NCBI GenBank assembly: GCA_964651445.1
Contig: CAZYYW010000029.1
Span: forward strand, 1 to 24,666
Length of the DNA: 24,666 bases
From: GCA-2746365 sp964651445
Lineage (GTDB): Bacteria > Pseudomonadota > Gammaproteobacteria > SZUA-229
Direction: 5' to 3'
Part shown: piece after piece, positions 1 through 7,217 of the stretch
Numbering within the stretch: the first letter of the stretch is position 1
Layout: each line of letters begins with the position of its first letter
The notes under the pieces: generated by a model
The model's input: only the letters and a program-made list of their open reading frames with translations
The model's database searches: none
Told to the model about the DNA's origin: nothing
Made by a program: the position numbers and the translations under genes

Positions 1-2
1 GG

Positions 3-122
3 ATAGCCGCACTTGGCATGTCATTTAGCTCACTCATCGTAGTATTTAATGCGCTACGTTTAAATAGAACAAAGAGACCTTTACACGATACAGGTGCGAA
101 GGTCTCAAAACATTCGGCTTGA
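3..122 (+). CDS. ccoI: CcoI-type copper P-type ATPase, C-terminal end (partial)
   Basis: Only the last 39 codons are present; the gene begins outside the window. The peptide contains AALGMSFSSLIVVFNALRLN followed by a short polar tail. This is the usual last transmembrane helix of heavy-metal P1B-type ATPases, and closely matches the CcoI/FixI end. CcoI-type pumps move copper across the inner membrane for maturation of cbb3-type cytochrome c oxidase. The TGA stop at 120-122 lies 18 bp before a ccoS gene, and ccoI-ccoS is a standard operon order, which supports CcoI over a generic CopA. No catalytic motif falls within the visible part. Confidence 0.8.
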   Translation: MAALGMSFSSLIVVFNALRLNRTKRPLHDTGAKVSKHSA

Positions 123-140
123 GATTATAGACATGAGACT

Positions 141-356
141 ATGGAAATAATTTTCTTACTATTACCCGTTGCACTAATTGTTGTTATTATTATTGTCGCT
201 GTGTTTTTCTGGGCGGTTAAATCTGATCAATTTGAAGACCTTGAAGGCCCTGCCTATCGCATCTTAATGGACGATGACGAACTGGATCACAAAAATAAAA
301 GTGAAAAAGAAACGACACCTGATGATTCGCAAAAAAACTCAACGACTATGCACTGA
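141..356 (+). CDS. ccoS: CcoS, cbb3-type cytochrome oxidase assembly protein
   Basis: This is a 71-residue single-span membrane protein. Residues 3-27 form one hydrophobic helix, followed by the CcoS signature FWAVKSDQFEDLEGPAYRIL and an acidic, Lys-rich tail. CcoS is needed to insert cofactors (heme b and CuB) into the cbb3 oxidase during assembly at the inner membrane. It follows ccoI with an 18-bp gap and is probably co-transcribed with it. The last codons and the TGA stop (354-356) lie inside the first palindrome of a repeat element (346-366), so the C-terminus seems to have been rewritten by the repeat. Function in this part of the protein is not expected to be conserved. Confidence 0.93.
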   Translation: MEIIFLLLPVALIVVIIIVAVFFWAVKSDQFEDLEGPAYRILMDDDELDHKNKSEKETTPDDSQKNSTTMH

Positions 357-589
357 AAGTACATAGGCTGGATTAATAGCGACTGAAAGTCGCTGTGGAT
401 TGTGTCTTTAAAGCTAACATTATCCTGTATTTTAGTCACCAGAACATGCCCTACAATTTTTTTCGACACAGAGAACACTGAGGTCACAGAGTTTTATTCA
501 AATCTGTTTGCTTTTCTCTGTGACCTCTGTGGTCTCTGTGTCTAATTTTAATTGTGTAGCAGCTAAAGCCTTGCACTGAAAGTGCATAG
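346..589 (+). repeat. Modular palindromic repeat, copy A
   Basis: This 244-bp element is built from palindromes. At 346-366 two 9-nt arms flank a GAA loop; at 378-394 agcgact/agtcgct flank GAA; at 572-586 tgcact/agtgca flank GAA. Between the second and third lies a long hairpin, 465-491 pairing with 516-542, with 25 of 27 positions complementary around a 24-nt loop. A second, inverted copy lies at 2189-2413, and the two align along their length, including the linker agctaaagcctt. No ORF is visible. It resembles a non-autonomous, REP/MITE-like mobile repeat, and I cannot assign it to a named family. In RNA the large hairpin could end or stabilise the ccoIS transcript. Confidence 0.8.
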
Positions 590-662
590 TTTTAACTAGC
601 GTACTGGAACAATAAAACGTGTAAAATACCGTGCTAACTTCTTCTTACAATAAGCAAACAAT

Positions 663-1952
663 ATGAAAATACTAATTGTAGGCGGTGGCGGTCGCGAACA
701 CGCCCTTGCCTGGAAATGCGCGCAATCACCCTTAGCGGATAAAGTATTTGTCGCGCCGGGAAACGCTGGCACCGCGCTGGAAAAAAATATTGAAAATATC
801 GCCATCGGCGCAGAAGACATCTCCGCCCTACTCGCATTTGCCAAAGATAATCAAATCGACTTAACCATCGTCGGCCCTGAAGTGGCACTGGTTAATGGCA
901 TCGTCGATATGTTTACTGACAATGATTTAAAAATATTTGGCCCGACAAAAGCGGCGGCTCAGTTAGAAGGTTCTAAAGCGTTTACCAAGGATTTTCTGCA
1001 ACGTCATAATATCCCTACTGCTTTTTATGGCAACTTCACCGAGGTTGAGGCGGCGATAAATTACATCGAAGAAAAAGGTGCGCCCATCGTTATCAAGGCC
1101 GATGGTCTGGCGGCTGGTAAAGGCGTTATTCTGGCGCAGACAAATGATGAAGCCATCACCGCGGTACAAGACATACTGGCGGGCAACAAATTTGGCGATG
1201 CCGGCGCACGTGTCGTAATAGAAGAATTTTTATACGGCGAAGAAGCCAGTTTTATCTGCATGGTCGATGGTCATAATGCACTGCCTATGGCAAGTTCACA
1301 AGATCACAAAGCCCGTGATAATGGTGATACCGGCCCCAACACAGGCGGCATGGGTGCTTACTCACCTGCACCTGTGGTAACAGCAGAAATGCATCAACGT
1401 ATCATGCAAACAGTAATTGAACCGACAGTAAAAGGCATGCGAGAAGAAGGCAATAGCTTCACTGGTTTTCTCTATGCTGGGGTAATGATTAATAGCGAAG
1501 GCATTCCGAAAGTATTGGAATACAACGTACGTTTTGGCGACCCAGAAACACAGCCTATTTTGATGCGTTTAAAATCTGACCTGGTGCAGCATTGCCTTGA
1601 TGCCATCGATGGTAAACTAGACAGCGTAGAAACATACTGGGACGACCGTACCTCTATCGGCGTGGTACTAGCGGCAGGTGGTTATCCTGACAGCTATGGC
1701 AAGGGATATATCATCAGTGGTTTAGGAAACACCGAAACTGAAGAAACAAAAATATTTCACGCTGGCACCACTGCTAAAAACGCCGACATCATTACCAACG
1801 GTGGTCGCGTTTTATGCGCTGTAGCACTCGGTAACTCTGTGACCGAAGCACAAGCCAAAGCTTATCAGTTGGTCGATAAAATCAACTGGGATAATATGTA
1901 TTACCGCACCGATATTGGACATAGAGCCATTGCGCGTGAGAACAGTGGCTAA
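663..1952 (+). CDS. purD: Phosphoribosylamine--glycine ligase (PurD)
   Basis: The 429-residue protein is full length for PurD. It catalyses the second step of de novo purine synthesis, joining phosphoribosylamine and glycine with ATP to give GAR. It opens with the family's MKILIVGGGGREHALAWK N-domain. The ATP-grasp domain includes IVIKADGLAAGKGVI, and the GPNTGGMGAYSPAP and EYNVRFGDPETQ motifs are present. It begins at ATG with a weak ribosome site. The gene stands alone between two inverted copies of a palindromic repeat. Two other purine genes, purK and purE, are about 9 kb away, so the pathway is not one operon here. The last bases and stop are duplicated after the N gap, which appears to be an assembly artefact; the coding sequence itself is intact. 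Confidence 0.97.
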   Translation: MKILIVGGGGREHALAWKCAQSPLADKVFVAPGNAGTALEKNIENIAIGAEDISALLAFAKDNQIDLTIVGPEVALVNGIVDMFTDNDLKIFGPTKAAAQLEGSKAFTKDFLQRHNIPTAFYGNFTEVEAAINYIEEKGAPIVIKADGLAAGKGVILAQTNDEAITAVQDILAGNKFGDAGARVVIEEFLYGEEASFICMVDGHNALPMASSQDHKARDNGDTGPNTGGMGAYSPAPVVTAEMHQRIMQTVIEPTVKGMREEGNSFTGFLYAGVMINSEGIPKVLEYNVRFGDPETQPILMRLKSDLVQHCLDAIDGKLDSVETYWDDRTSIGVVLAAGGYPDSYGKGYIISGLGNTETEETKIFHAGTTAKNADIITNGGRVLCAVALGNSVTEAQAKAYQLVDKINWDNMYYRTDIGHRAIARENSG

Positions 1953-2135
1953 TGAAAAATGAAAAATGAAAAATGAAAAANNNNNNNNNNNNNNNNNNNN
2001 NNNNNNNNNNNNNNNNNNNNNNNNNNNNNNNNNNNNNNNNNNNNNNNNNNNNNNNNNNNNNNNNNNNNNNNNNNNNNNNNGCCATTGCGCGTGAGAACAG
2101 TGGCTAATGAAAAATGAAAAATGAAAAATGAAAAA
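1926..2135. other. Assembly gap (100 N) flanked by an exact 55-bp duplication
   Basis: Positions 1981-2080 are N. The 55 bases before the gap (1926-1980), which include the purD stop, recur exactly in the first 55 bases after it (2081-2135). An overlap of exactly 55 at a round 100-N gap is what a scaffolder leaves when two contigs share one k-mer (k=55) and are not merged. The true locus probably has no gap and one purD end. The break was likely caused by the ATGAAAA heptamer repeat located here. Confidence 0.85.
1952..1980 (+). repeat. ATGAAAA tandem heptamer repeat, left of the gap
   Basis: Four copies of the 7-bp unit ATGAAAA begin on the last base of the purD stop codon and run into the N gap. 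The array continues with six units after the gap, so the real copy number is unknown. A related degenerate run on the other strand lies near 2430-2447. Confidence 0.9.
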
Positions 2136-2149
2136 TGAAAAATGAAAAA
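2107..2149 (+). repeat. ATGAAAA tandem heptamer repeat, right of the gap
   Basis: Six units of ATGAAAA (starts at 2107, 2114, 2121, 2128, 2135 and 2142) follow the second copy of the purD end. If the gap is false, this is the true array length at the locus, or its minimum. It lies between purD and repeat copy B and shows no coding potential. Confidence 0.88.
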
Positions 2150-2188
2150 AACTTTATGCCTTTCATTGCCTCAGTACGCTAGTTGAAA

Positions 2189-2413
2189 CTATACATTTTA
2201 AGTACAAGGCTTTAGCTACTACACATAAAAGCTTTAGACACAGAAACCACAAAGTAAATAAATTTGAATTACTCTGTGGTCTCCGTGGTCTCTGTGTCAA
2301 AAATTAAAAAGCGTTAGAATTAAAAGCAGAACAATGTTCTATAAAAAAAACAAAAGGTAACCCCAGCGACTTTTAGTCGCTGTTAAATCAGCCTATGCAC
2401 TTCCAGTACACAG
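2189..2413 (-). repeat. Modular palindromic repeat, copy B (inverted)
   Basis: This is the inverted counterpart of the repeat at 346-589. Read on the minus strand it starts with the 21-nt palindrome at 2413-2393 and then agcgact/agtcgct at 2381-2365. The central hairpin follows (2298-2272 against 2254-2237, weaker than in copy A). It ends with the agctaaagcctt linker and a decayed terminal palindrome near 2207-2189. The same modules in the same order, with scattered substitutions, show two independently diverging insertions. It sits between purD and the end of modC, whose transcripts converge here, so it may serve as a two-way transcript end. Confidence 0.75.
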
Positions 2414-2455
2414 TGGTTGAGTTAAATTTTTCACTTTTCATTTTTCACTGTCACT

Positions 2456-3547
2456 TTAACTGCCTCGTGTAACCACCGCCTTCACCTGCATATAGATTTT
2501 TTTATTGACTGCCAACTGTAATAACTGGAAAGACTTGATTGAAATAAGCGACAGTAGAATATCTTGATTACAATTAATTTTCAGTAAAACTCGCCCGTGC
2601 TTTTTATCCAACACCGCCGTTATCACACCTTCAATAATATTTAAAATACTGCTTTCGCTTGCTTTTTTTGTTGCCACACTGACGTCACTGGCAAACACAA
2701 TTAAGCGCACATGTTTACCGATAGCCATTAAACCCGGCACCTGAAATTGATTGCCATTAACTGTATGCACGGTTGAAATTTCAAATTCTTTTTCTTGCTT
2801 CGACACCGTACCTTCCAGTACTGTAACCGCATGCTCAATCTTTGCCAATGGTGAATTCGGCGATACCAGCGCATCCTGAACACTGCCGTTAAAAATCACC
2901 CGCCCCTGCTGCAAAACCAACAAGTAATCACATAGCCGTACCATCTCATCCAGGTTATGACTAACATATAACATAGGAATATTTAATTGCGCATGCAGCT
3001 TTTCCAGATAAGGCAGAATTTCCTGTTTACGCTTTTCATCCAGTGACGCCAGCGGCTCATCCAGCAACAACATCTGAGGGTTTTTCAGCAATGCCCGGCC
3101 AATGGCAACTCGTTGCTTCTCACCACCAGAAAGTTGCTGCGGATAGCGTTCGAGCAAGTGTTCGATGTTCAGTAAGGCAAGCAATGTTTCACCATCAAAC
3201 CCTGCAGCTGTATTCTCACCACAACCTTTCTTTACACTGCGAACAGTACCGTAAGCAAGATTCTCATGTACCTTCATGTGTGGGAACAAACGCCCTTCCT
3301 GAAACACATAACCGACATTCCTTTGCTGACTGCTTAGATTACGGTTATCTGAAAGCCAGCGCTCGCCATTAATAACAATGCTACCGGTTGCTGTTTTCTC
3401 CAGACCGGCAAGACAACGCAATATTGTTGTTTTACCGGAGCCTGAATCACCAAAAATACCCAGTACACCTTTTGACGGTATGGTAAATTCAGCATCGACA
3501 TTAAAATCGGCACGTTGCAGCTGAATGTTGCAGTGACCAAAACTCAT
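2456..3547 (-). CDS. modC: Molybdate ABC transporter ATP-binding protein (ModC)
   Basis: ModC is the cytoplasmic ATPase that powers molybdate import with the ModB permease and ModA binding protein. The ATPase domain shows Walker A GDSGSGKTT, Q-loop YVFQEGRLFPHM, signature LSGGEKQRV and Walker B MLLLDEPLASLD, followed by the H-loop region YVSHNLDEM. The last third is a Mop/TOBE-type molybdate-binding domain, ending near LLQLAVNKKIYMQVKAV. I chose ATG at 3547 (363 residues, normal size). The frame stays open to a TTG at 3595, but those 16 residues lack family resemblance. A 22-codon ORF starting at 3612 ends with TGA overlapping this ATG, so coupled translation from modB is possible. Confidence 0.95.
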   Translation of the reverse strand: MSFGHCNIQLQRADFNVDAEFTIPSKGVLGIFGDSGSGKTTILRCLAGLEKTATGSIVINGERWLSDNRNLSSQQRNVGYVFQEGRLFPHMKVHENLAYGTVRSVKKGCGENTAAGFDGETLLALLNIEHLLERYPQQLSGGEKQRVAIGRALLKNPQMLLLDEPLASLDEKRKQEILPYLEKLHAQLNIPMLYVSHNLDEMVRLCDYLLVLQQGRVIFNGSVQDALVSPNSPLAKIEHAVTVLEGTVSKQEKEFEISTVHTVNGNQFQVPGLMAIGKHVRLIVFASDVSVATKKASESSILNIIEGVITAVLDKKHGRVLLKINCNQDILLSLISIKSFQLLQLAVNKKIYMQVKAVVTRGS

Positions 3548-3608
3548 AAGGCGTCTTTGCACACTTGACTGCACACCTGACCGAAACCGTGGCAACCAAC
3601 CATCAATT

Positions 3609-4280
3609 TCATAGCCTAGCTCCCAACCGGTGATTTAACAGGTACATTATTAACATTGTGATAAAAGCAAACGCCAGCAATATTGCTGACAACACGTGCG
3701 CCTGTGCATATTCCAATGATTCCACATGATCGTATATTTCAATGGCAACAACACGGGTTTCGCCAGGAATATTTCCGCCCACCATTAACACCACGCCAAA
3801 TTCACCTAGCGTATGGGCAAAGCCCAACACCGCACCGGTTAAAAAACCTCGTTTAGAAAGCGGCACAGCAACACTAAAAAAAGCATCCAGCGGTTTAGCG
3901 CCCAGCGTGTATGCGGTTTCCATTAGATCGCGCGCGACTGTTTCAAACGCACTATGGATTGGCTGTACCACGAATGGCAGACTAGAAATGACTGAGGCAA
4001 TAACCAGACCAGAGAAACTAAAGGTTAAGGTGTGGCCGGTCAGTTCAAACCACCAACCACCGACGGCGCTCTGCGGGTTAAACAGGAGCAACAAGTAAAA
4101 ACCCAAAACTGTTGGCGGCAAAACAATAGGCAAAGCAACAACCGCTTCAATGATCGGCTTAAATCGGTTCTTTGTATTTGCCAACCACCATGCCAAAGGC
4201 GTACCGATAACAATCAGTATCAAAGTCGATATAGCGGCAAGTTTTATTGTTAGCAGTAAGGCTTCAGAACCGGGAAACAT
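3609..4280 (-). CDS. modB: Molybdate ABC transporter permease (ModB)
   Basis: This 223-residue inner-membrane permease forms the channel for molybdate in the ModABC importer. It has about five hydrophobic spans, including LAAISTLILIVIGTPLAWWL near the start and LSAILLAFAFITMLIMYLL at the end. The coupling-loop (EAA-type) motif is clear at GFAHTLGEFGVVLMVGGNIP, typical of ModB and CysT/W-type permeases. It starts at ATG 4280, 56 bp after modA, and is followed by modC in the usual modABC order. The adjacent modA and modC genes settle its identity as a molybdate rather than a sulfate permease. Confidence 0.95.
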   Translation of the reverse strand: MFPGSEALLLTIKLAAISTLILIVIGTPLAWWLANTKNRFKPIIEAVVALPIVLPPTVLGFYLLLLFNPQSAVGGWWFELTGHTLTFSFSGLVIASVISSLPFVVQPIHSAFETVARDLMETAYTLGAKPLDAFFSVAVPLSKRGFLTGAVLGFAHTLGEFGVVLMVGGNIPGETRVVAIEIYDHVESLEYAQAHVLSAILLAFAFITMLIMYLLNHRLGARL

Positions 4281-4336
4281 TGGGATGATTATTCAAGTTA
4301 AAAATTTTTTAGCCTGTGGTTAACACAACTTGTCGT

Positions 4337-5143
4337 TTACAAAACGTCATAACCAGATGACTTAATGATTTCATTCGCTTTAGATGAACGAATATACTGC
4401 ACAAACTGCTGCGCAGCCAGATTGGTTTTTGCTCGATTCAACAATACCATTTTTTGTTTTACGGGAGAGTATAAATCCGGTGGAACCTGCCATACGCATG
4501 TGCCTTGCATTCTCTCCTGCATTGTGACTTCAGCTATTTGCAGCAGTGATTGCGCAACAAACCCTGCCTCTGCATTTTTAGTCAAAATAAACTGCAGCGT
4601 TTGCGCAATATTTTCTCCCATGACTAGCCGCTGCTGCAAAGACTGCCACAGATCTAGCTGCTGCAATACCTGTTTTGTGGCCAGCCCATAAGGTGCAATC
4701 TTTGGATTAGCGATTGCCAAACGTCTTAGCTGCGTGCTGAACAGTATTCGGTTGCAGTCACCCGTTTGTTTGTCATTAGACAGAAATACCAGTTTACCCA
4801 GTGCATAAACCGTGGCACTTTCGGCACTGGCAATTTTTTCTGCGACCAGTAGATCTGGAAGCCTTTCATCAGCAGAGAAAAAAATATCAAAAGGCGCTCC
4901 GTGTTTGATCTGTGCGAACAATTTACCACTGGAGCCATTAACGATCCGTATCTCATGGCCGCTTGTTTTTTTAAAGTCAGCCGCTAACATTTGCAAGGTA
5001 TGCTTAAAGTTACTGGCAACCGCAACCGTTATTTCTTCCGCATTGGCGCTGTTGGTCACGCCAAACATTATTCCCAGTAATAGTATGAGGGTTTTACACG
5101 AAATAAAAAAAATTCGCGGTATAGAACACAGCGCCAAAACCAT
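4337..5143 (-). CDS. modA: Molybdate ABC transporter periplasmic binding protein (ModA)
   Basis: The protein captures molybdate (or tungstate) in the periplasm and delivers it to ModBC. From ATG 5143 it has 268 residues: a long basic-hydrophobic signal region ending in NSANA|EE, then the mature domain starting ITVAVASNFKHTLQMLAADF. It carries the family segments IRIVNGSSGKLFAQIKHGAP and FDIFFSADERLP, with the oxyanion-contacting Ser in GSSGKL, plus IANPKIAPYGLATKQ. A GTG at 5176 would add 11 residues but lies in a TTCACTA-type repeat and is less likely. It is the first gene of modABC. No ModE regulator gene is visible in the window. Confidence 0.94.
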   Translation of the reverse strand: MVLALCSIPRIFFISCKTLILLLGIMFGVTNSANAEEITVAVASNFKHTLQMLAADFKKTSGHEIRIVNGSSGKLFAQIKHGAPFDIFFSADERLPDLLVAEKIASAESATVYALGKLVFLSNDKQTGDCNRILFSTQLRRLAIANPKIAPYGLATKQVLQQLDLWQSLQQRLVMGENIAQTLQFILTKNAEAGFVAQSLLQIAEVTMQERMQGTCVWQVPPDLYSPVKQKMVLLNRAKTNLAAQQFVQYIRSSKANEIIKSSGYDVL

Positions 5144-5168
5144 AAGACAATTATTTTTTGGCTTCCCG

Positions 5169-5200
5169 CTATTCACTTGTTCACTATTAACTATTCACTG
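5169..5200. repeat. Degenerate TATTCACT direct repeats between modA and rho
   Basis: Near-copies of CTATTCACT lie in 32 bp (ctattcact at 5169, ttcacta at 5181, ctattcact at 5191), filling the gap between the rho stop and the modA start. On the minus strand they read AGTGAATAG. The unit differs from the ATGAAAA array after purD, but the setting (short tandem repeat in a gene-end spacer) is similar. They cover the likely modA promoter or leader. Confidence 0.6.
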
Positions 5201-5205
5201 ATTCT

Positions 5206-6462
5206 TTAGCCCTTCATTGAATCAAAGAAATCGGCATTGGTTTTTGTTGCCTGAAGTTTCCCCATAAGGAATTCGATAGCACCGACTTCATCCATCGGTT
5301 GTAACAGACGACGCAGTATCCACATTTTTTGCAATTCTTCAGGGCTGGTCAGCAATTCTTCACGACGAGTTCCTGAACGGTTGATGTTGATCGCTGGGAA
5401 GATGCGTTTTTCAGTAATACGACGATCCAAATGAATTTCCATATTACCGGTGCCTTTAAATTCTTCGTAGATAACTTCGTCCATCTTCGAACCGGTATCA
5501 ACCAGAGCCGTTGCCAGAATAGTGATACTGCCGCCTTCTTCAATATTTCGCGCTGCACCGAAGAAACGCTTGGGTCGATGCAGGGCGTGTGCATCAATAC
5601 CGCCGGTCAACACCTTGCCGGATGAAGGAATCACGGTATTGTAAGCACGTGCCAGGCGGGTGATTGAATCCAGCAGGATAACCACATCTTTTTTGTGTTC
5701 TGCCAGACGTTTGGCTTTTTCAATGACCATTTCTGCCACCTGTACGTGACGGCTGGCGGGCTCATCAAAGGTCGATGACACGACTTCACCACGGACACTG
5801 CGTTCCATTTCGGTGACTTCTTCCGGACGCTCATCGATGAGCAATACAATGAGATAACAGTCGGGGTTGGTCGCTGCTATCGATTGCGCAATATGATTGA
5901 GCATCATGGTTTTACCGGCTTTCGGTGGTGACACAATCAAACCACGCTGACCCTTGCCGACGGGTGACATTAAGTCAATAATTCGAGCGGTAATATCTTC
6001 TGTGCTGCCATTACCACGCTCCATGATTAAACGCTCATTTGGGTGTAATGGCGTTAAGTTTTCAAAGGCAATTTTATTGCGCGTATTTTCCGGCGAATCA
6101 AAATTAATTTTATCGACCTTGAGCATGGCAAAATAACGTTCACCGTCTTTAGGCGGACGAATTTTTCCCTCGATGGTATCACCGGTACGCATGCTAAAGC
6201 GGCGAATCTGGCTGGGTGAAACATAGATATCATCCGGGCCGGCTAAATATGAACCTTCTGCGGAACGTAAAAATCCAAAACCATCCTGCAATATTTCCAG
6301 CACACCACCGCCAAAAATGTCTGCGCCACCCTTGGCATGAGACTTGAGGATAGCAAAAATAATGTCCTGCTTTTTCGAGCGCGAGACATTGTCAATTTTC
6401 ATCGTTACTGTAATTTCAAGTAATTCAGGAACGGGCTTTAGCTTTAAGTCAGAAAGATTCAT
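5206..6462 (-). CDS. rho: Transcription termination factor Rho
   Basis: Rho is the hexameric RNA-dependent ATPase/helicase that ends transcription of untranslated RNA. The 418 residues fit the short proteobacterial form. An N-terminal helical domain starts MNLSDLKLKPVPELL. The cold-shock-like RNA-binding domain includes GFGFLRSAEGSYLAGPDDIY (about 61-80). The ATPase core has Walker A SPPKAGKTM at about 178-186, Walker B DVVILLDSITRLARAYN, and the Q-loop region SGKVLTGGIDAHAL. It follows trxA on the same strand with a 218-bp spacer, the conserved trxA-rho order. The spacer contains a hairpin (6570-6595) and could hold its own autoregulated leader. Confidence 0.98.
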   Translation of the reverse strand: MNLSDLKLKPVPELLEITVTMKIDNVSRSKKQDIIFAILKSHAKGGADIFGGGVLEILQDGFGFLRSAEGSYLAGPDDIYVSPSQIRRFSMRTGDTIEGKIRPPKDGERYFAMLKVDKINFDSPENTRNKIAFENLTPLHPNERLIMERGNGSTEDITARIIDLMSPVGKGQRGLIVSPPKAGKTMMLNHIAQSIAATNPDCYLIVLLIDERPEEVTEMERSVRGEVVSSTFDEPASRHVQVAEMVIEKAKRLAEHKKDVVILLDSITRLARAYNTVIPSSGKVLTGGIDAHALHRPKRFFGAARNIEEGGSITILATALVDTGSKMDEVIYEEFKGTGNMEIHLDRRITEKRIFPAININRSGTRREELLTSPEELQKMWILRRLLQPMDEVGAIEFLMGKLQATKTNADFFDSMKG

Positions 6463-6569
6463 AGTTTAGGAAGGGCTTTTGATTTGAGTTTAAGGATTGC
6501 GGACAATTGTTGATATTCGCATGTATATCAATGAATAGACTGTCCTTTTGATGCCTGTTGTATTATTAA

Positions 6570-6595
6570 AGAGGCCAACGGGCGGCTAAACCTCT
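6570..6595 (-). terminator. Hairpin between trxA and rho, candidate attenuator or weak terminator
   Basis: On the minus strand, agagg pairs with cctct and an inner GCC with GGC around a short loop, and is followed by TTTAATAATA. The interrupted stem and broken T run make it a weak intrinsic terminator or leader structure rather than a full stop. It lies after trxA and 108 bp before the rho start, where an attenuated rho leader would be expected. Confidence 0.4.
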
Positions 6596-6680
6596 GTAGA
6601 TTTATTTTTTTGGACTGCTTGCTAATACTTTTATGACTCAGCCTTACAACGAAAACATCGCCGTAAGCAGAGCCATGAGA

Positions 6681-7007
6681 TTATAAGTTACTATCAATAA
6701 AAGCGGTGAGTTGTGATTTCGACAACGCACCTACTTTGGTCGCTTCAACATCACCGTCTTTAAAAATCATCAAGGTCGGGATGCCACGAATACCAAATTT
6801 AGGTGGCGTGGCTGAGTTTTCATCGATGTTAAGCTTGGCTACTTTTAGTTTGCCCGCATAATCACCGACAATCTCTTCCAAAATTGGCGCGATCATTTTG
6901 CATGGACCACACCACTCCGCCCAGTAATCGACCAGTACAGGAATGTCTGATTTTAAAACGTCTTCTTCAAATGAATCATCTGTAACGTAAACAATATCGC
7001 TGCTCAA
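6681..7007 (-). CDS. trxA: Thioredoxin 1 (TrxA), TTG start
   Basis: This small cytoplasmic thiol-disulfide reductase supplies electrons to ribonucleotide reductase and other enzymes and is recycled by thioredoxin reductase. The 108 residues match E. coli TrxA in length. The active site is WAEWCGPCKM, with cysteines at 33 and 36, and the cis-Pro loop is RGIPTLMIFKDG. The start must be TTG at 7007: the frame is closed by TGA four codons upstream. A GAGG ribosome site sits 7 bases before the TTG, and the nearby ATG at 7020 is out of frame. It is the first gene of trxA-rho and divergent from rhlB. Confidence 0.97.
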   Translation of the reverse strand: MSSDIVYVTDDSFEEDVLKSDIPVLVDYWAEWCGPCKMIAPILEEIVGDYAGKLKVAKLNIDENSATPPKFGIRGIPTLMIFKDGDVEATKVGALSKSQLTAFIDSNL

Positions 7008-7105
7008 CGTGAAACCTCATTTTTTAGTATGTTTAGAATTATCGCGCCGACAAGTTAAAGAGTCTGAAATATTTAGAATCTTACTGAATAATTTTGTTTG
7101 TTAAT

Positions 7106-7134
7106 CTTATCGGTTCGATGTGTTTGGGGATCAA
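7106..7134 (-). promoter_or_regulatory. Candidate sigma-70 promoter for trxA
   Basis: On the minus strand TTGATC (7134-7129), a 17-base spacer and GATAAG (7111-7106) form a plausible -35/-10 pair about 100 bp upstream of the trxA TTG. This is sequence inspection only; both hexamers deviate from consensus by two positions. Confidence 0.35.
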
Positions 7135-7217
7135 GATAATTGATGCTTTATATAATAGACTATTTTTTAAATTTGTACACCCCCTAATTACGCTATTTTC
7201 ATGTAAGCTATCTCACC

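Noticed and set aside
3043..3372. 109-residue plus-strand ORF inside modC
   Set aside because: It is the shadow of the modC ATPase domain and has no independent signal.
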